64,000 nucleotides of DNA from Elmis aenea (lineage: Eukaryota > Arthropoda > Insecta > Coleoptera > Elmidae), in assembly GCA_947652605.1 (NCBI GenBank), contig OX393580.1, positions 13,350,159-13,414,158 of the forward strand, in the 5' to 3' direction. Positions 13,159 through 23,339 of the stretch are shown here, one piece after another (the stretch's first letter is position 1; the number at the start of each line of letters is the position of its first letter). The translations under genes and the position numbers were made by a program. The notes beneath the pieces are model-generated. The model was not told the DNA's origin. It made no database searches and saw only the letters and a program-made list of their open reading frames with translations.

Positions 13159-13537
13159 TAGGGTCCGTAATTTTTGAGGCCCGTAAAAATGTATTTTAAT
13201 TTGAAATAGTAAGTTAGTTGAAAACAAAAAAAAGGTTATTCCCGTATTAAATTATGTTATCGATATTCAACATAAAATAATTGAAAGGTATGATATGGAT
13301 ATTACTAATGCCAATACATTTGAAGAACTAAAAATTTATGAATCTGACATAAACTTAATGGAACTAAAAAATGAACTGATACAATTTAGGGCCTGTATTA
13401 AAGAGGAAAATATAAAACCCGTTTTAGAAATTATTTATTTCGTTTTCGTTCTTGAACGAAAATAATAATTTCGTTTTCGTTCTAATAAAAATTTCGGTTC
13501 ATTTCGTTCACCGTTTTCGTTCCGTTTACGGTCCCTG
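13159..13537 (+). mobile_element. Chimeric hAT fragment
   Basis: From about 13,164 to 13,415 it repeats the internal part of the hAT element at 14,319-15,195, including the codons for DITNANTFEELKIYESDI. It then switches to TTTCGTTTTCGTTC repeats and ends CCGTTTACGGTCCCTG, a hAT-like tip. The outer ends TAGGGTCCGTAA and CAGGGACCGTAA (complement) are similar at 10 of 12 bases. The flanks are not a direct duplication, so the borders remain uncertain. Confidence 0.5.
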
Positions 13538-14318
13538 GTAACAGGTAAAAATACCTTTCTACAAGGAGTAACAAGATAAGAAAATTTAGCACCAATTTAT
13601 CTTCGAACGTGTCAATAAGATCGACAAAACAAATTTAATTTGTATATGACCCTTGCACAGGGAAAAATTAAAACGAAGGTTTTTGTACGATATTGTTATT
13701 TTGCGCAATAGACATTTTTACTTCACATGAATGATTTTAACAATGCTTTGCAAGAAAAATTATTTCATGCATTTCCCAACTTTACAATCGCTTAATAGAA
13801 TTTACAAGGTTACAACTTTTCACAATCAAAATAATGCAATAGTATGAAGTAATAAGTCTTAAAAACATTGTTGATATTCGTGTCACCTGTTCTGTATGGC
13901 ATTTCTTTCACTGATCAGTTGCAAAAGCATTTCTTTAATATAGACCGACGTGACACCTATTCTACTACTACTTATTGTGATTGCGAACACATTTCCAATC
14001 CATGTAGATAAATCGGATAGCAAGGTCTCGTGTACCATTTAAGCCATGACCCTTGCATTTTGTGGTGTCCTTAAAAAAATAACTACATAATTAAATTTAT
14101 ATCATTTTTTTACAATAATGTTCATGCCTTATCAACCTTAATTATGCATACCTACTATTATGTATTACCATTTTTATATTATAACATTATTTTATTATTA
14201 CACTGTAATTTATTTATTTAATTAATTATAATTCTAATAACGTTGTAACCGAGGCTTCGGAGTCGGTAAAAAAAATTCGACTCTGACAAAATTAAATACT
14301 AACAAGGGCAGGGGCGGA
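13538..14318. other. No gene recognised
   Basis: AT-rich sequence without a recognised repeat or coding signal. Confidence 0.5.
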
Positions 14319-15195
14319 TTATGAACTAGGCAAACTAGGCACGTGCCTACGGCCCGTAATTTTTGGGGCCCGTAAAAATGTATTTTTATTTAAAATAGTA
14401 ACGTAGTTAAAAACAAAAAAAAAGGTTATTCCCGTATTAAATGATGTTATCGATATTCAACATAAAATAATTGAAAGAATATGATATGGATATTACTAAT
14501 GCCAATACATTTGAAGAACTAAAAATTTATGAATCCGACATAAACTTAATGGAACTAAAAAATGAACTGATACAATTTAGGGCCTGTATTAAAGAAAATA
14601 TAAAATACCCGGAATCAATGTATTCTTTTATACAAGAAAATAATATTGTTGCAACATTTGCGAATTTAAATATAACCTTACGAATATATCTAACGTTGCC
14701 TATTAGCAATGCTAGTGGCGAAAGATCGTTTTCGGTACTTGCCAGGGTAAAAAACTTTTTGAGAAGCTTTTTAGGACAGGCAAAATTAAAAGCGTTTGCT
14801 GTAATGTACATTGAACAAGAACTATTAAAAAATGCAATTGATTATGATAAAATTATAGATGAGTTTTCGGAACAAAAAGTTAGAAAAAAGAGTTTATAAC
14901 TTGGTTTATACGTAATATGTTTCGGTCACATGTGTACTTATATTATATTGATAGTAAAATGTTTACTTAAAAAACACTACAGTTAATTTTTAATATTTTC
15001 TAAGTACATTAATTTTTCTTTTCTATAATTTGCTTTAAAGAAGTTATTTTCTTTTTTATTTAGGAAATATTAAAGTAAATGTAACATTTATTGGTACCTA
15101 CTGCAATAAAAAAAAAAAATTGAACGATTTTTTTACTGGTAGGGCCCGGTCTCAGAACCTTGCCTAGGGCCCCGGTTTTGCTTAATCCGCCACTG
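14319..15195 (+). mobile_element. hAT element, internally deleted, perfect 8-bp duplication
   Basis: The left tip CAGGGGCGGATTA and the right tip TAATCCGCCACTG are inverted at 12 of 13 bases. AACAAGGG flanks both sides exactly (14,311-14,318; 15,196-15,203). The 877-bp body keeps only the C-terminal transposase region (14,471-14,899), so it is a deletion derivative. GGGCCC-rich words lie next to both ends. Confidence 0.95.
14471..14899 (+). pseudogene. hAT transposase C-terminal (dimerisation) remnant
   Basis: 142 codons stay open. The sequence LTLPISNASGERSFSVLARV is the hallmark of the hAT C-terminal dimerisation domain (ZMYM1-like hAT family), followed by KNFLRS and a basic end at KVRKKSL. 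The N-terminal BED finger, the catalytic triad and the insertion domain are absent. The open frame is residual; the reason it stayed open may be youth and not selection. Confidence 0.8.
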
Positions 15196-15870
15196 AACAA
15201 GGGAGGGTCACAGGGCCGGATTTAGGGGTGTGCAGAGTGGGCACCGCACACGGCCCCGCGCCTAGACCGACCCTGCGCTAGCCGTTTAGGGTTAGCGGGG
15301 CCGTGTGCGAAAATAAAAATGAGGTTGGTGAGCCAAAAAATGCCTAGCGGGCGGGATCTGTACACGGTGGGCAAATTTCGATGTTTTCATAAGGAATCTC
15401 GGTAACTATAAGAGGTGTCGAAAAACGGGCCCCGCTTCCTCGATCTCTTCTTTCGAGAAAAAGTTAATGGTGAAAACTAAAATTGGTTATCGTTTTCGAC
15501 TTATCACCGATAAACGCGTAAATAAAGAAGTTATAGCAAATTTTCAAAAATGATGAAATTTCATTGTTCGTCTATAGTGCCAAAATGGAATCTGATAGAA
15601 AAAATCTGATTAGACAGGAGTTCTTTTCTCAACAAAAATGCCCAAGAGATCGAAATCAGATTTTCGCTATCTATTGCGGTAATCGAGATACCCCGTAAAA
15701 CATTCGAATTTGGTCCACCCTGTACTGCCGAAAGCAGTATGTCTGGTTACCTTATGTTAAAGGATGATTTGATGTTCCATACAGTTAACCTGATGCATAC
15801 CTTTATCTAATTGATTAGTTTTAAAATTTATTTTTAAAAATAAAATAAAATATGCATTATAAGGCATATA
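15196..15870. repeat. Repeat fragments: hAT tip and foldback tip
   Basis: CAGGGCCGGATTTAGG at 15,213 is the same tip as the hAT at 19,376. It is followed by a GC-rich inverted pair (CACACGGCCCCGC / GCGGGGCCGTGTG, 15,249-15,310). From about 15,360 to 15,470 a piece of the foldback family at 38,923-40,119 appears (GGGCAAATTTCGATGTTTT). Another CAGGGTGG-type tip (ACCCTGTACTG) is near 15,720. No gene. Confidence 0.6.
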
Positions 15871-17560
15871 CAGGGTGTCCCCGTTATCACTGCGAATATT
15901 TTAAGTGGTGATAGAGGACCTTTTTCTAAGAAAAAACCTCAAGTAAATTTTTTTCCTAAAATCAAATGCTAAGCTGATATCAACACGTACTTGATTTTTT
16001 TACACTTCTGCATTTATAAGACTCTGTAGCCGAAAATATCAATTTTATCGTAAAATACCTGTAAGCTTTTTAATAGAGCATGAAATTCTCTACAAAATTA
16101 GTTTTATTTATTTTTTGTCTACAGGCAATGGTTTAAGAGTTATAAAGCAGTTTGTACAAAAAAATGTAAAAAATTTACAAAATTTAATTGTTTCTTAGAC
16201 TTTGCAACCGCTGTATCTTTAAAACGAAAGGTTGTACAAAAAAACCGACGGCCCATTCCGGATAGCAAATTTTATGGGCTACAACTTTGGTCAAGTGAAA
16301 TTTTTTGAAAATCAAACCGATTTTCCGGAAAAGCTGAAAATAAGGAATAGAGAGCAAAAACAAAATTTCCTACATAATGTTGTTTTGTATTTAAAAATGC
16401 TTTCAAAGAGAGTGCGATAACGTAATTGAATGATGGAGGTCATTTTGAACACTTATTAATAATTTTGTGGTTACATGTTAATTTTATTGCGTCCAGATGG
16501 ATTTGCATTGTTTTGCATTTTATCGTTTTCGAAAAACAAAAACTCCCTGTAATTGTGATATTTTGTATTTAAAAATGCCATAGCATCGGCATCATTCATA
16601 AAATTATGTATCTCATCAGTTTCAAAGCTTTTTATGAAGTTTGAAATTCTTCAGAAAACCACCCCTTATCATTTTTTTAAAGGAGCTAACGAACAAATTT
16701 ACCAAAAATTTGTAAAATTGCATATGAATAAGTTAAGTAAATTTTTAAAAACGCCGCATCTTTTTAACGAAACGTCGTAGAGCAAAACGTATGCCTATTG
16801 CGGATAAGGCATTTAACGGACTACAAATCCGGTAAATATGTTGTTCAATAAAACTAAATGTATCATAGAAATGTTTATAATAGTGAAAAGGTGGAAAAAA
16901 AAACGATAAAATGCAAAACAATACAAATCCAAATGGACGCAATAAAATTAACATGTAACCACAAAATTACTTCAATAAGTGTTCAAAATGACCTCCATCA
17001 TTTTCAATCACGTAATCGCACTCTCTTTAAAAGCATTTTTAAATACAAAACAATATTAGTAGGAAATTTTGTTTTTGCACTCTATTCCTTATTTTCAGCT
17101 TTTCCGGAAAATCGGTTTGATTTTCAAAAAATTTCACTTAACCAAAGTTGTAGCCCATAAAATTTGCTATCCGGAATGGGCGGTCGGTTTTTTTGTACAA
17201 CCTTTCGTTTTAAAGATACAGCGGTTGCAAAGTCTAAGAAACAATTAAATTTTGTAAAGTTTTTACATTTTTTTTGTACAAACTGCTTTATAACTCTCAA
17301 ACCATTGCCTATAGACAAAAAATAAATAAAACTAATTTTGTAGAGAATTGCATGCTCTATTAAAAAGCTTCAAGGTATTTTACGATAAAATTGATATTTT
17401 CGGCTACAGAGTCTTATAAATTCAGAAGTGTAAAAAAATCAAGTAAGTGTTGATATCAGCTTAGCATTTGATTTTAGGAAAAAAATTTACTTGAAGTTTT
17501 TTCTTAGAAAAAGGTCCTCTATCACCACAAAATATTCGCGGTGATAACGGGGACACCCTG
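15871..17560. mobile_element. Foldback element, 1.69 kb, TA-flanked
   Basis: Left tip CAGGGTGTCCCCGTTATCAC and right tip GTGATAACGGGGACACCCTG are exact complements and TA sits outside each. The arms pair for about 650 bases each, around a loop near 16,560-16,880 that itself looks like a diverged third copy of part of the arm. No transposase is present. The open frames of 60-100 codons on both strands reflect the mirrored sequence. Confidence 0.85.
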
Positions 17561-18569
17561 TATTTCAATTTAATTATTATTACTGCTACAAAAGTAAAAA
17601 AGTCATTTTATTTAGTTTCCGGTAATTCAATAATTAAATATTTCGTTGCGACACACATAGAATGCTAATATCGTTTATATAATCGCGATCAGACAGAAAG
17701 CCGCGAGCTGACGGAATATATTGTCCATATTCGCAGTACATTGTAGTATAAGAAGTATACGAGAATTAGAAAGTATAAATCTTCCAGTCAACTCGAGTAC
17801 AGAGAAATTTTCATTTGTTTATGTAATTCATCCATAAGAAACAAGAATTTTCTTATTGACGTAACATATACTTTTAATTTTAATAAGTTAAAGGTAAGAT
17901 ATCCTGTGGCACCAAAAGGATACAAAAGTTGAATTATTTGTAGTACAGTGTTTGATATACATACTAACAAATACTGTATAGCGTGTATCACTTCATTTGG
18001 GCTACTATGGGCATCTGGCTTAAAAGATAGAGATTCGGCTGAATTAGTACAAAATTGAGGTCAGTTTCTAGCTACGTCCAATTGTTTTTGAAATGCCTAA
18101 TTAATTGATAGAGGCAAAAATAAAACGTATATGAGATAAATTTTTTTAAATCATGGAATTCCTTAGCGGCGTAGGAGGTAGCATAAGATGACCACTTTTT
18201 CCCCCGAAGTTTCGGGGACACTAAGGTGGCGTTACAAAAAAATACGTCTTAACTGACCTAGGCCAAAAGTAGCTAGTTGTCATGGTGATGAGTTGTTTTG
18301 TTGATTTGGGCTGTCAAACAAGCGTCATTTTACCACCAAGCGAGTTTTCACCTGCTGTTTGTTAAGTTATTGTTTAATTATGGTTGGTGACGATAGTGAT
18401 TTTGGTGTCAGTGGCGGACGCAGAAGAAATATTGTACGTAACACACCAGTAAAGGTCTTTAATGGACTCGTATCCTTTCAGGACTAGCCAAGGCTCGTCC
18501 CAAACTGTCTACTCGTCCAGTAAACTACCACTTTCTGGTCTTGTTACGTAAATAACTATTGGCGGATAA
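17561..18569. other. No gene recognised; one short MITE-like end
   Basis: At 18,177-18,240 TAAGATGACCACTTTTTC and a CCCCGAAGTTTCGGGG hairpin resemble the ends at 35,773-36,137. A short ATG frame (18,380-18,486, beginning MVGDDSDFGVSGG) follows, with no recognisable family. Confidence 0.45.
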
Positions 18570-18880
18570 AATCATGTCCCGGGTCCCGGGCCTGACCAAA
18601 GTGTTCTTTCACACGAGTTTTAATATTTTGCTTGGTTTGTCCTATGTAACGCAATCTACCAGTACAATTAATTTTGTAAATTCCTTCACATTTGTAAGTA
18701 ATTTTACCCTTAGCATTTTTTATTAAATTATGTATAGTTTTAGTTGTTGTTCTCTTTAGGTACTATTTTAATTTTGAGTTATATCTTTTGTTAATGTAAG
18801 GTAAACAACTACTTTTGGTGTATATTTTCGTATTATTAATACTACTTTTGTTACTGTTGTTATTAGTGTTAATGTTTACT
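18570..18880 (-). pseudogene. Penelope-like element GIY-YIG endonuclease remnant
   Basis: The minus strand reads KCEGIYKINCTGRLRYIGQT followed by KQNIKTRVKEH. This is the GIY-YIG nuclease core found at the C-terminus of Penelope-like retroelements (GIY, then YIG, then the conserved Arg and the EH pair). The preceding stretch LPYINKRYNSKLK and IHNLIKNAKG also fits that family. The upstream reverse transcriptase is not visible and a stop interrupts the frame, so this is a truncated, dead copy. Confidence 0.8.
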
Positions 18881-19490
18881 GTACTTAATATTTTATTTAT
18901 ATGTTTTGTCTTGTAGTTATTTTATAGAGAAAAACGTAAATTTACAATTTCGTTCTTGGCAGCTTTTTCACTTAATGTTTATAAATAAAATGGGAAATAA
19001 GTCTTTCTCATGTAAGTCTTAATTTAACATTTAAAAATCGTCAAATATCGCAAAAGAAAAATTAGTAAAAATAGTCTGATTTCAAAAAATTTGAAAATCA
19101 AAATTCGATCTTGAAATATCCTTTATTTGAGAAATTAATAAACTAGTCGCTGATGTGTCAGATTGTCAGATTATCACATTATTATAAGCCTATTCAAGGC
19201 GTACTGAAATCTACTTTTATTCAAAAGTCTAGGTCATAGTAATGTTTACATTCTAAGAATTGTGTATAGTGTTTTCATGACCCTTCTTTCTCGGTTTTAA
19301 ACTCTTGAACATTATGAAAAGTTTTGCCGTATTCAGGTTTGTTGCAGCAAAACGTGCTGACCCTGCAGGGCCGGATTTAGGTATTGCGGGGTCCTAAGCA
19401 CAACATTTTGTTGGGGCCCCTCAAAAAAAAAACGAAAAAAAAAACAACCAAAAAAAAATATAAAAAATACTCCTATTATCTTTTTATGTA

Positions 19491-19835
19491 TCTATATATA
19501 TAAAAATGAATGTATGTATGTTTGTATGGATGTTTGTCCTTTATGCATTCCTATACCATTCATCCGATCCTGACCAAATTTGGCACAGACAATCTATAGG
19601 ACCATGGAAAGAACATAGGCTATATGAGAATTCCCAAAAAAATCGTCCGGAAAAGATATTGAGGAAAACGTGCCAAAATCTTACACACAACATTTAAATC
19701 GGGTCGTCTGGAGCGAGAATTTCGTCAAAATTTGACAATTTGTCAATTCGACGTAACGTTTAAACGCTCGAACCTTCTACGCGCAAGCCGGGATCTAGCG
19801 GTGAAGGAGCCCCGAAGGGGCTCCGGAATCGCTAG
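19491..19835 (+). mobile_element. Non-autonomous Helitron (345 bp), nested
   Basis: It begins TCTATATATATAAAAATG after an A and ends CTAG before a T. Eleven bases before the terminal T there is a perfect hairpin, GGAGCCCCGAAGGGGCTCC. These are the standard Helitron marks. It carries no Rep/helicase. It inserted into the hAT at 19,376-21,050 and is therefore the younger of the two. Confidence 0.88.
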
Positions 19836-19869
19836 TAATAAATATAAATGCATAATCACATCAAAATCT

Positions 19870-20377
19870 TTACAAATTTTTTTTTCTACTTTTGGCGGTG
19901 GAAAATTGGTCGATTATATCATTGAAGCAAAGAATCCGCAGCTTATCGTGTTCCATGCTCAGAATACATAAATCGACCAATTTTTCCTGAGCCATAGTCG
20001 TTCGCATATGGTTTTTTATTCTTTTTAATTTACTGAACGATCGTTCGCCAGTACAGTTTGATATCGTTAAACTTAAATACAAACGCAAAATTCTTTAAAT
20101 GTTTGGAAATGCTAAAGAAATGTTGTCATGGCATATAATATGGTACAGCTCTTCGTGATTAAACTTAGTATTAGGATATGCGTCTTTCACATACGTAAAA
20201 AATTAAAAATTTCAACACTAAAATCACTATTAAAATCTTTCGGATATTTTTTAAGTAGCTGATTTACGTTATTTTTCAGCGCAGATAGTTGCGTCACGAA
20301 TGCGCTGTCAAACCTTTCCATGTAGCCACGGATCAGTGCGAGTACCGTCGAATCGTTATGTCGGGAGCCAAGTCTTA
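19870..20377 (-). pseudogene. hAT transposase C-terminal remnant
   Basis: The minus strand codes for LSLTISNCTGERSFSKLKRI and onward to AKSRKKNL (20,088-19,870), the hAT dimerisation block. Further upstream in another frame come VLALIRGYMERFDSAFVTQL and the following QLLKKYPKDF. Frameshifts and stops separate the pieces, and the part upstream of 20,377 is cut by the nested MITE. Confidence 0.8.
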
Positions 20378-20885
20378 AGGTGCATTTAATGGTGCCTTTC
20401 CACGTGAGAGTGAACTACTCTCGATAGCAGCGTCGCCAAGGATACAGCCCCTGAGAGTAACTCCCGATTGGCTGTATCCTTGGCGACGCTGCTATCGAGA
20501 GTAGTTTACTCTCACGTGGAAAGGCACCATAAATCAGAGCGAACAGAAGCGAACGAACGAATTCGTTCGGTCAAGCTCGCGCAATTTGCATGGCGAAGCG
20601 AAGGCGAGCGAACGAATTCGTTCGCGTTCGCACAGGTTCCGTCGCGTGTCGGTAAACAAGCGAATCATCAAAGGAAGTTCGTGCTCGATTTGCATGGTGC
20701 ATTTTGTAGCTAGCGAATTCTCTATCCGACATGGTTTGTTTTCAGGTTTTCACACTAGCGCGGATCATCAACGAATGCGAATGTTCGTTCACATTGCATT
20801 GCGCAGAGAACGACCGAACGAACGAATACCTAAAAACCCCTTCGTTCGTTCGTTCGGTTCTGTTCGCTCTGATTTAAATGCACCT
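20378..20885. mobile_element. PIF/Harbinger-like MITE with large palindrome
   Basis: Inverted tips AGGTGCATTTAA and TTAAATGCACCT are perfect over 12 bases and TTA flanks both sides (20,375-20,377; 20,886-20,888). A 3-bp TWA duplication is the habit of PIF/Harbinger elements. The interior is far more GC-rich than its surroundings and full of CGAACGAA / TTCGTTCG words in both orientations, including AGAGCGAACAG near the left and its complement near the right. The open frames inside are by-products of these repeats. Confidence 0.8.
20391..20528. repeat. Near-perfect 59-bp palindrome with 20-bp loop
   Basis: The arms 20,391-20,449 and 20,470-20,528 are complementary with about one mismatch (GTGAACTA versus TAGTTTAC). 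The whole could extrude as a cruciform or make a strong RNA hairpin. It forms the left part of the Harbinger-like MITE. Confidence 0.9.
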
Positions 20886-21050
20886 TTATATTATAATTTT
20901 GCCAAATAATATCTAAAGTAATCGTCATCTTTTCGTGGGAAATTTAAATTTTAGAATTTTTTTCCGGGCCCTGGAATCCGGGGTCCGGGGCCCCAAAAAG
21001 GCCGGGCCCTAAGCAATTGCTTATTTTGCTTATACGTAAATCCGGCCCTG

Positions 21051-22040
21051 TTACCCTGGCTTCTCCATTATTGGATCCATAAAAAATACTTCGCAAGCAA
21101 TATTTTGCTGTATGGACCTATTTTAAAAAGGTTTCTTAACAATACAGTTCTGTTTCTTTCCATCATAAATACAGCATAAAATATTTCTTCATCAACTGCG
21201 GCCTTAAAAAATTACAGATAAACAAAAAAAAACCTTTTAAGTACCTTTATGTTTGTAATGACAATTCTGTAATAACGCTATTGTAACTTCTCAAAATATA
21301 TTTCGTCAACTATATACAACGCTACGTTTTGGTTGCCTTTGTAACTCAAAATTTTTTACGTTATATTTTTATCATAACAGTTTAAAGATTGTTCATATTT
21401 ACCTACTGTATTTATTGATACCATTTTTTTTTTTTAATATATACAGGACGACAATTATCTACTGTACGGCATTACTTGGGCGACAATATTATGGGACAGG
21501 TTAAATTAGCAAAGTTGAGCAGAATTACATAAGAAGTTTAAAAAATATATCCAAGATTGCAGACTATCTCAAAAATCTGCACACTAAAAATTTTTAAATA
21601 CTTCTACAGATCTATCTATTTAACTATAACGTACAGAAAAAAATAGAACATGGGTTAGATAACTTTACTTAGATTGTAATAAAGGTACAAATATTATTTT
21701 TTTACGTCTAGTCTTAAGTTAGAGTAATACAGACCAAACTTATAATTTTTAAATGGCAACTATGGTTGCGTGTAGCAGCATAAAAAATATTGAGCCTCGA
21801 AGTCGGGATCATTTTATTCATGATATATCAAATAGACTTTATTTAATAGAGTATGTTTTTATTCCATTTCACGCAACTTTTTTCGCCTATTAATAATATA
21901 AAAGTTTTGTTAGGTTAATTTTACAACCAACGAAGTAGTAATGATTTCTGAGACACCCTGTACACATATGTGCGTACAATAAAAACATTACAAAGATCTG
22001 CTTTCTTTATTTTTATCAACATCACATCAGATTTGTAGTA
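21051..22040. other. No gene recognised
   Basis: AT-rich sequence. A lone foldback tip (ACACCCTGTACA) occurs near 21,955. Nothing else is seen. Confidence 0.5.
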
Positions 22041-23272
22041 CAGGGTGGTCCAAATTCGATGGGATTGCATGGGTATCTCGGTTAATATTTAAGATAGAGA
22101 AACGGTTAAATTACCAAAAATGTGCAGTTTTTTGAGACAAACTCAGAACCGTTTTCAAAAATATTCTATCATTTCCGGTTTTCGAGTTATCGAATAAAAA
22201 GTGTTTTTTTGTCATATTAATAATGTGTCATATCTCCGTTATTGTTGTAAATATCAAAAATATTTACTAAGATTATTTTTGGATATTTTTATGTTTAATT
22301 TGATTATATTAAAAAAAAATATTTTACGCTCGCAGTTAAAAAGTGATGACACAAACTTACCTTTTTTTAAATAAAAACAATAGTTGGCTATGACCTATTT
22401 AAATTCCTCATTTTTTTCTCATTTCAAATATATAAGGGTTGATGTATTTATTTTCAACAATACGCAAGTTATGAAGGTTTTTTAGTTTTTTTTTTAAAGA
22501 AAATCATAGTAGGCTGTGAAAACAAAAAATAAACAAGGTGTAAAACCTTATAAAACTCATGTGGTACAAGTTAGAAGTTACCAAGGTTTTTTAAATTGTT
22601 ATTGAGATAAATACGAAATTTTTTGAACATAAGATAAACAACAATATCCTACATTACTGCTGATACCGACTATATCGTTGTTTTCTTATTTTCAAATATT
22701 TACAATGTTTATCTCCACAACAAATTAAAAAACCTTGGTAACTTGTACCACATGAGTTTTGTAAGGTTTTACACCTTGTTTGGTTTTTGTTTTCATAGCC
22801 TACTATGATTTTCTTGGAAAAAAAACCTAAAAAACCTTCATAACTTGCGTATTATTAAAAATAAATACATCGACCCTTATATATTTGGAATGAGAAAAAA
22901 ATGAGGAATTTAAATAGGTCATAGCCAACTATCGTTTCCATTTAAAAAAAGGTAAGTTTGTGTCATAACTTTTTAACGGCAAGGGTAAAATTATCGTTTT
23001 TTAGTATAATCAAATTAAACATAAAAATATCCAAAAATTATCTTAATAAATATTTTTGATATTTACAACAATAACGGAGATATGACACATTATTAATATG
23101 ACAAAAAAACACTTTTTATTCGATAACTCGAAAACCGGAAATGATAGAATATTTTTGAAAACGGTTCTGAGTTTGTCTCAAAAAACTGCACATTTTTGGT
23201 AATTTAACCGTTTCTCTATCTTAAATATTAACCGAGATACCCATGCAATCCCATCGAATTTGGACCACCCTG
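22041..23272. mobile_element. Foldback element, 1.23 kb, TA-flanked
   Basis: The tips CAGGGTGGTCCAAATTCGAT and ATCGAATTTGGACCACCCTG are exact complements and TA lies outside each. The arms pair through nearly the whole length, turning near 22,650. The same family is found at 54,820-56,245 in an ABCB7 intron. No coding sequence. Confidence 0.88.
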
Positions 23273-23339
23273 TACATACATGCTTCACTCAGAAGCTCTG
23301 ATTTCATCAATTCTTAAAATATTTTGTGACATTTGTAAG

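Larger units (their letters stand above)
19376..21050 (-). mobile_element. hAT element carrying two nested insertions
   Basis: The left tip CAGGGCCGGATTTA and the right tip TAAATCCGGCCCTG are exact inverted repeats. The flanks TGACCCTG and TTACCCTG are a target octamer with one change. A Helitron (19,491-19,835) and a Harbinger-like MITE (20,378-20,885) sit inside, so about 820 bases are original. The transposase remnant reads on the minus strand. Confidence 0.88.

Noticed and set aside
13151..13545. CCTGTTAA and GTAACAGG flanking the chimeric hAT fragment
   Set aside because: They are inverted to each other and not direct, so they are not a target duplication.
18380..18486. Short ATG frame MVGDDSDFGVSGG with a possible GTAAAG donor
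   Set aside because: Only 35 codons, no following exon found, adjacent to a repeat end. It could be a lone first exon but I cannot support it.
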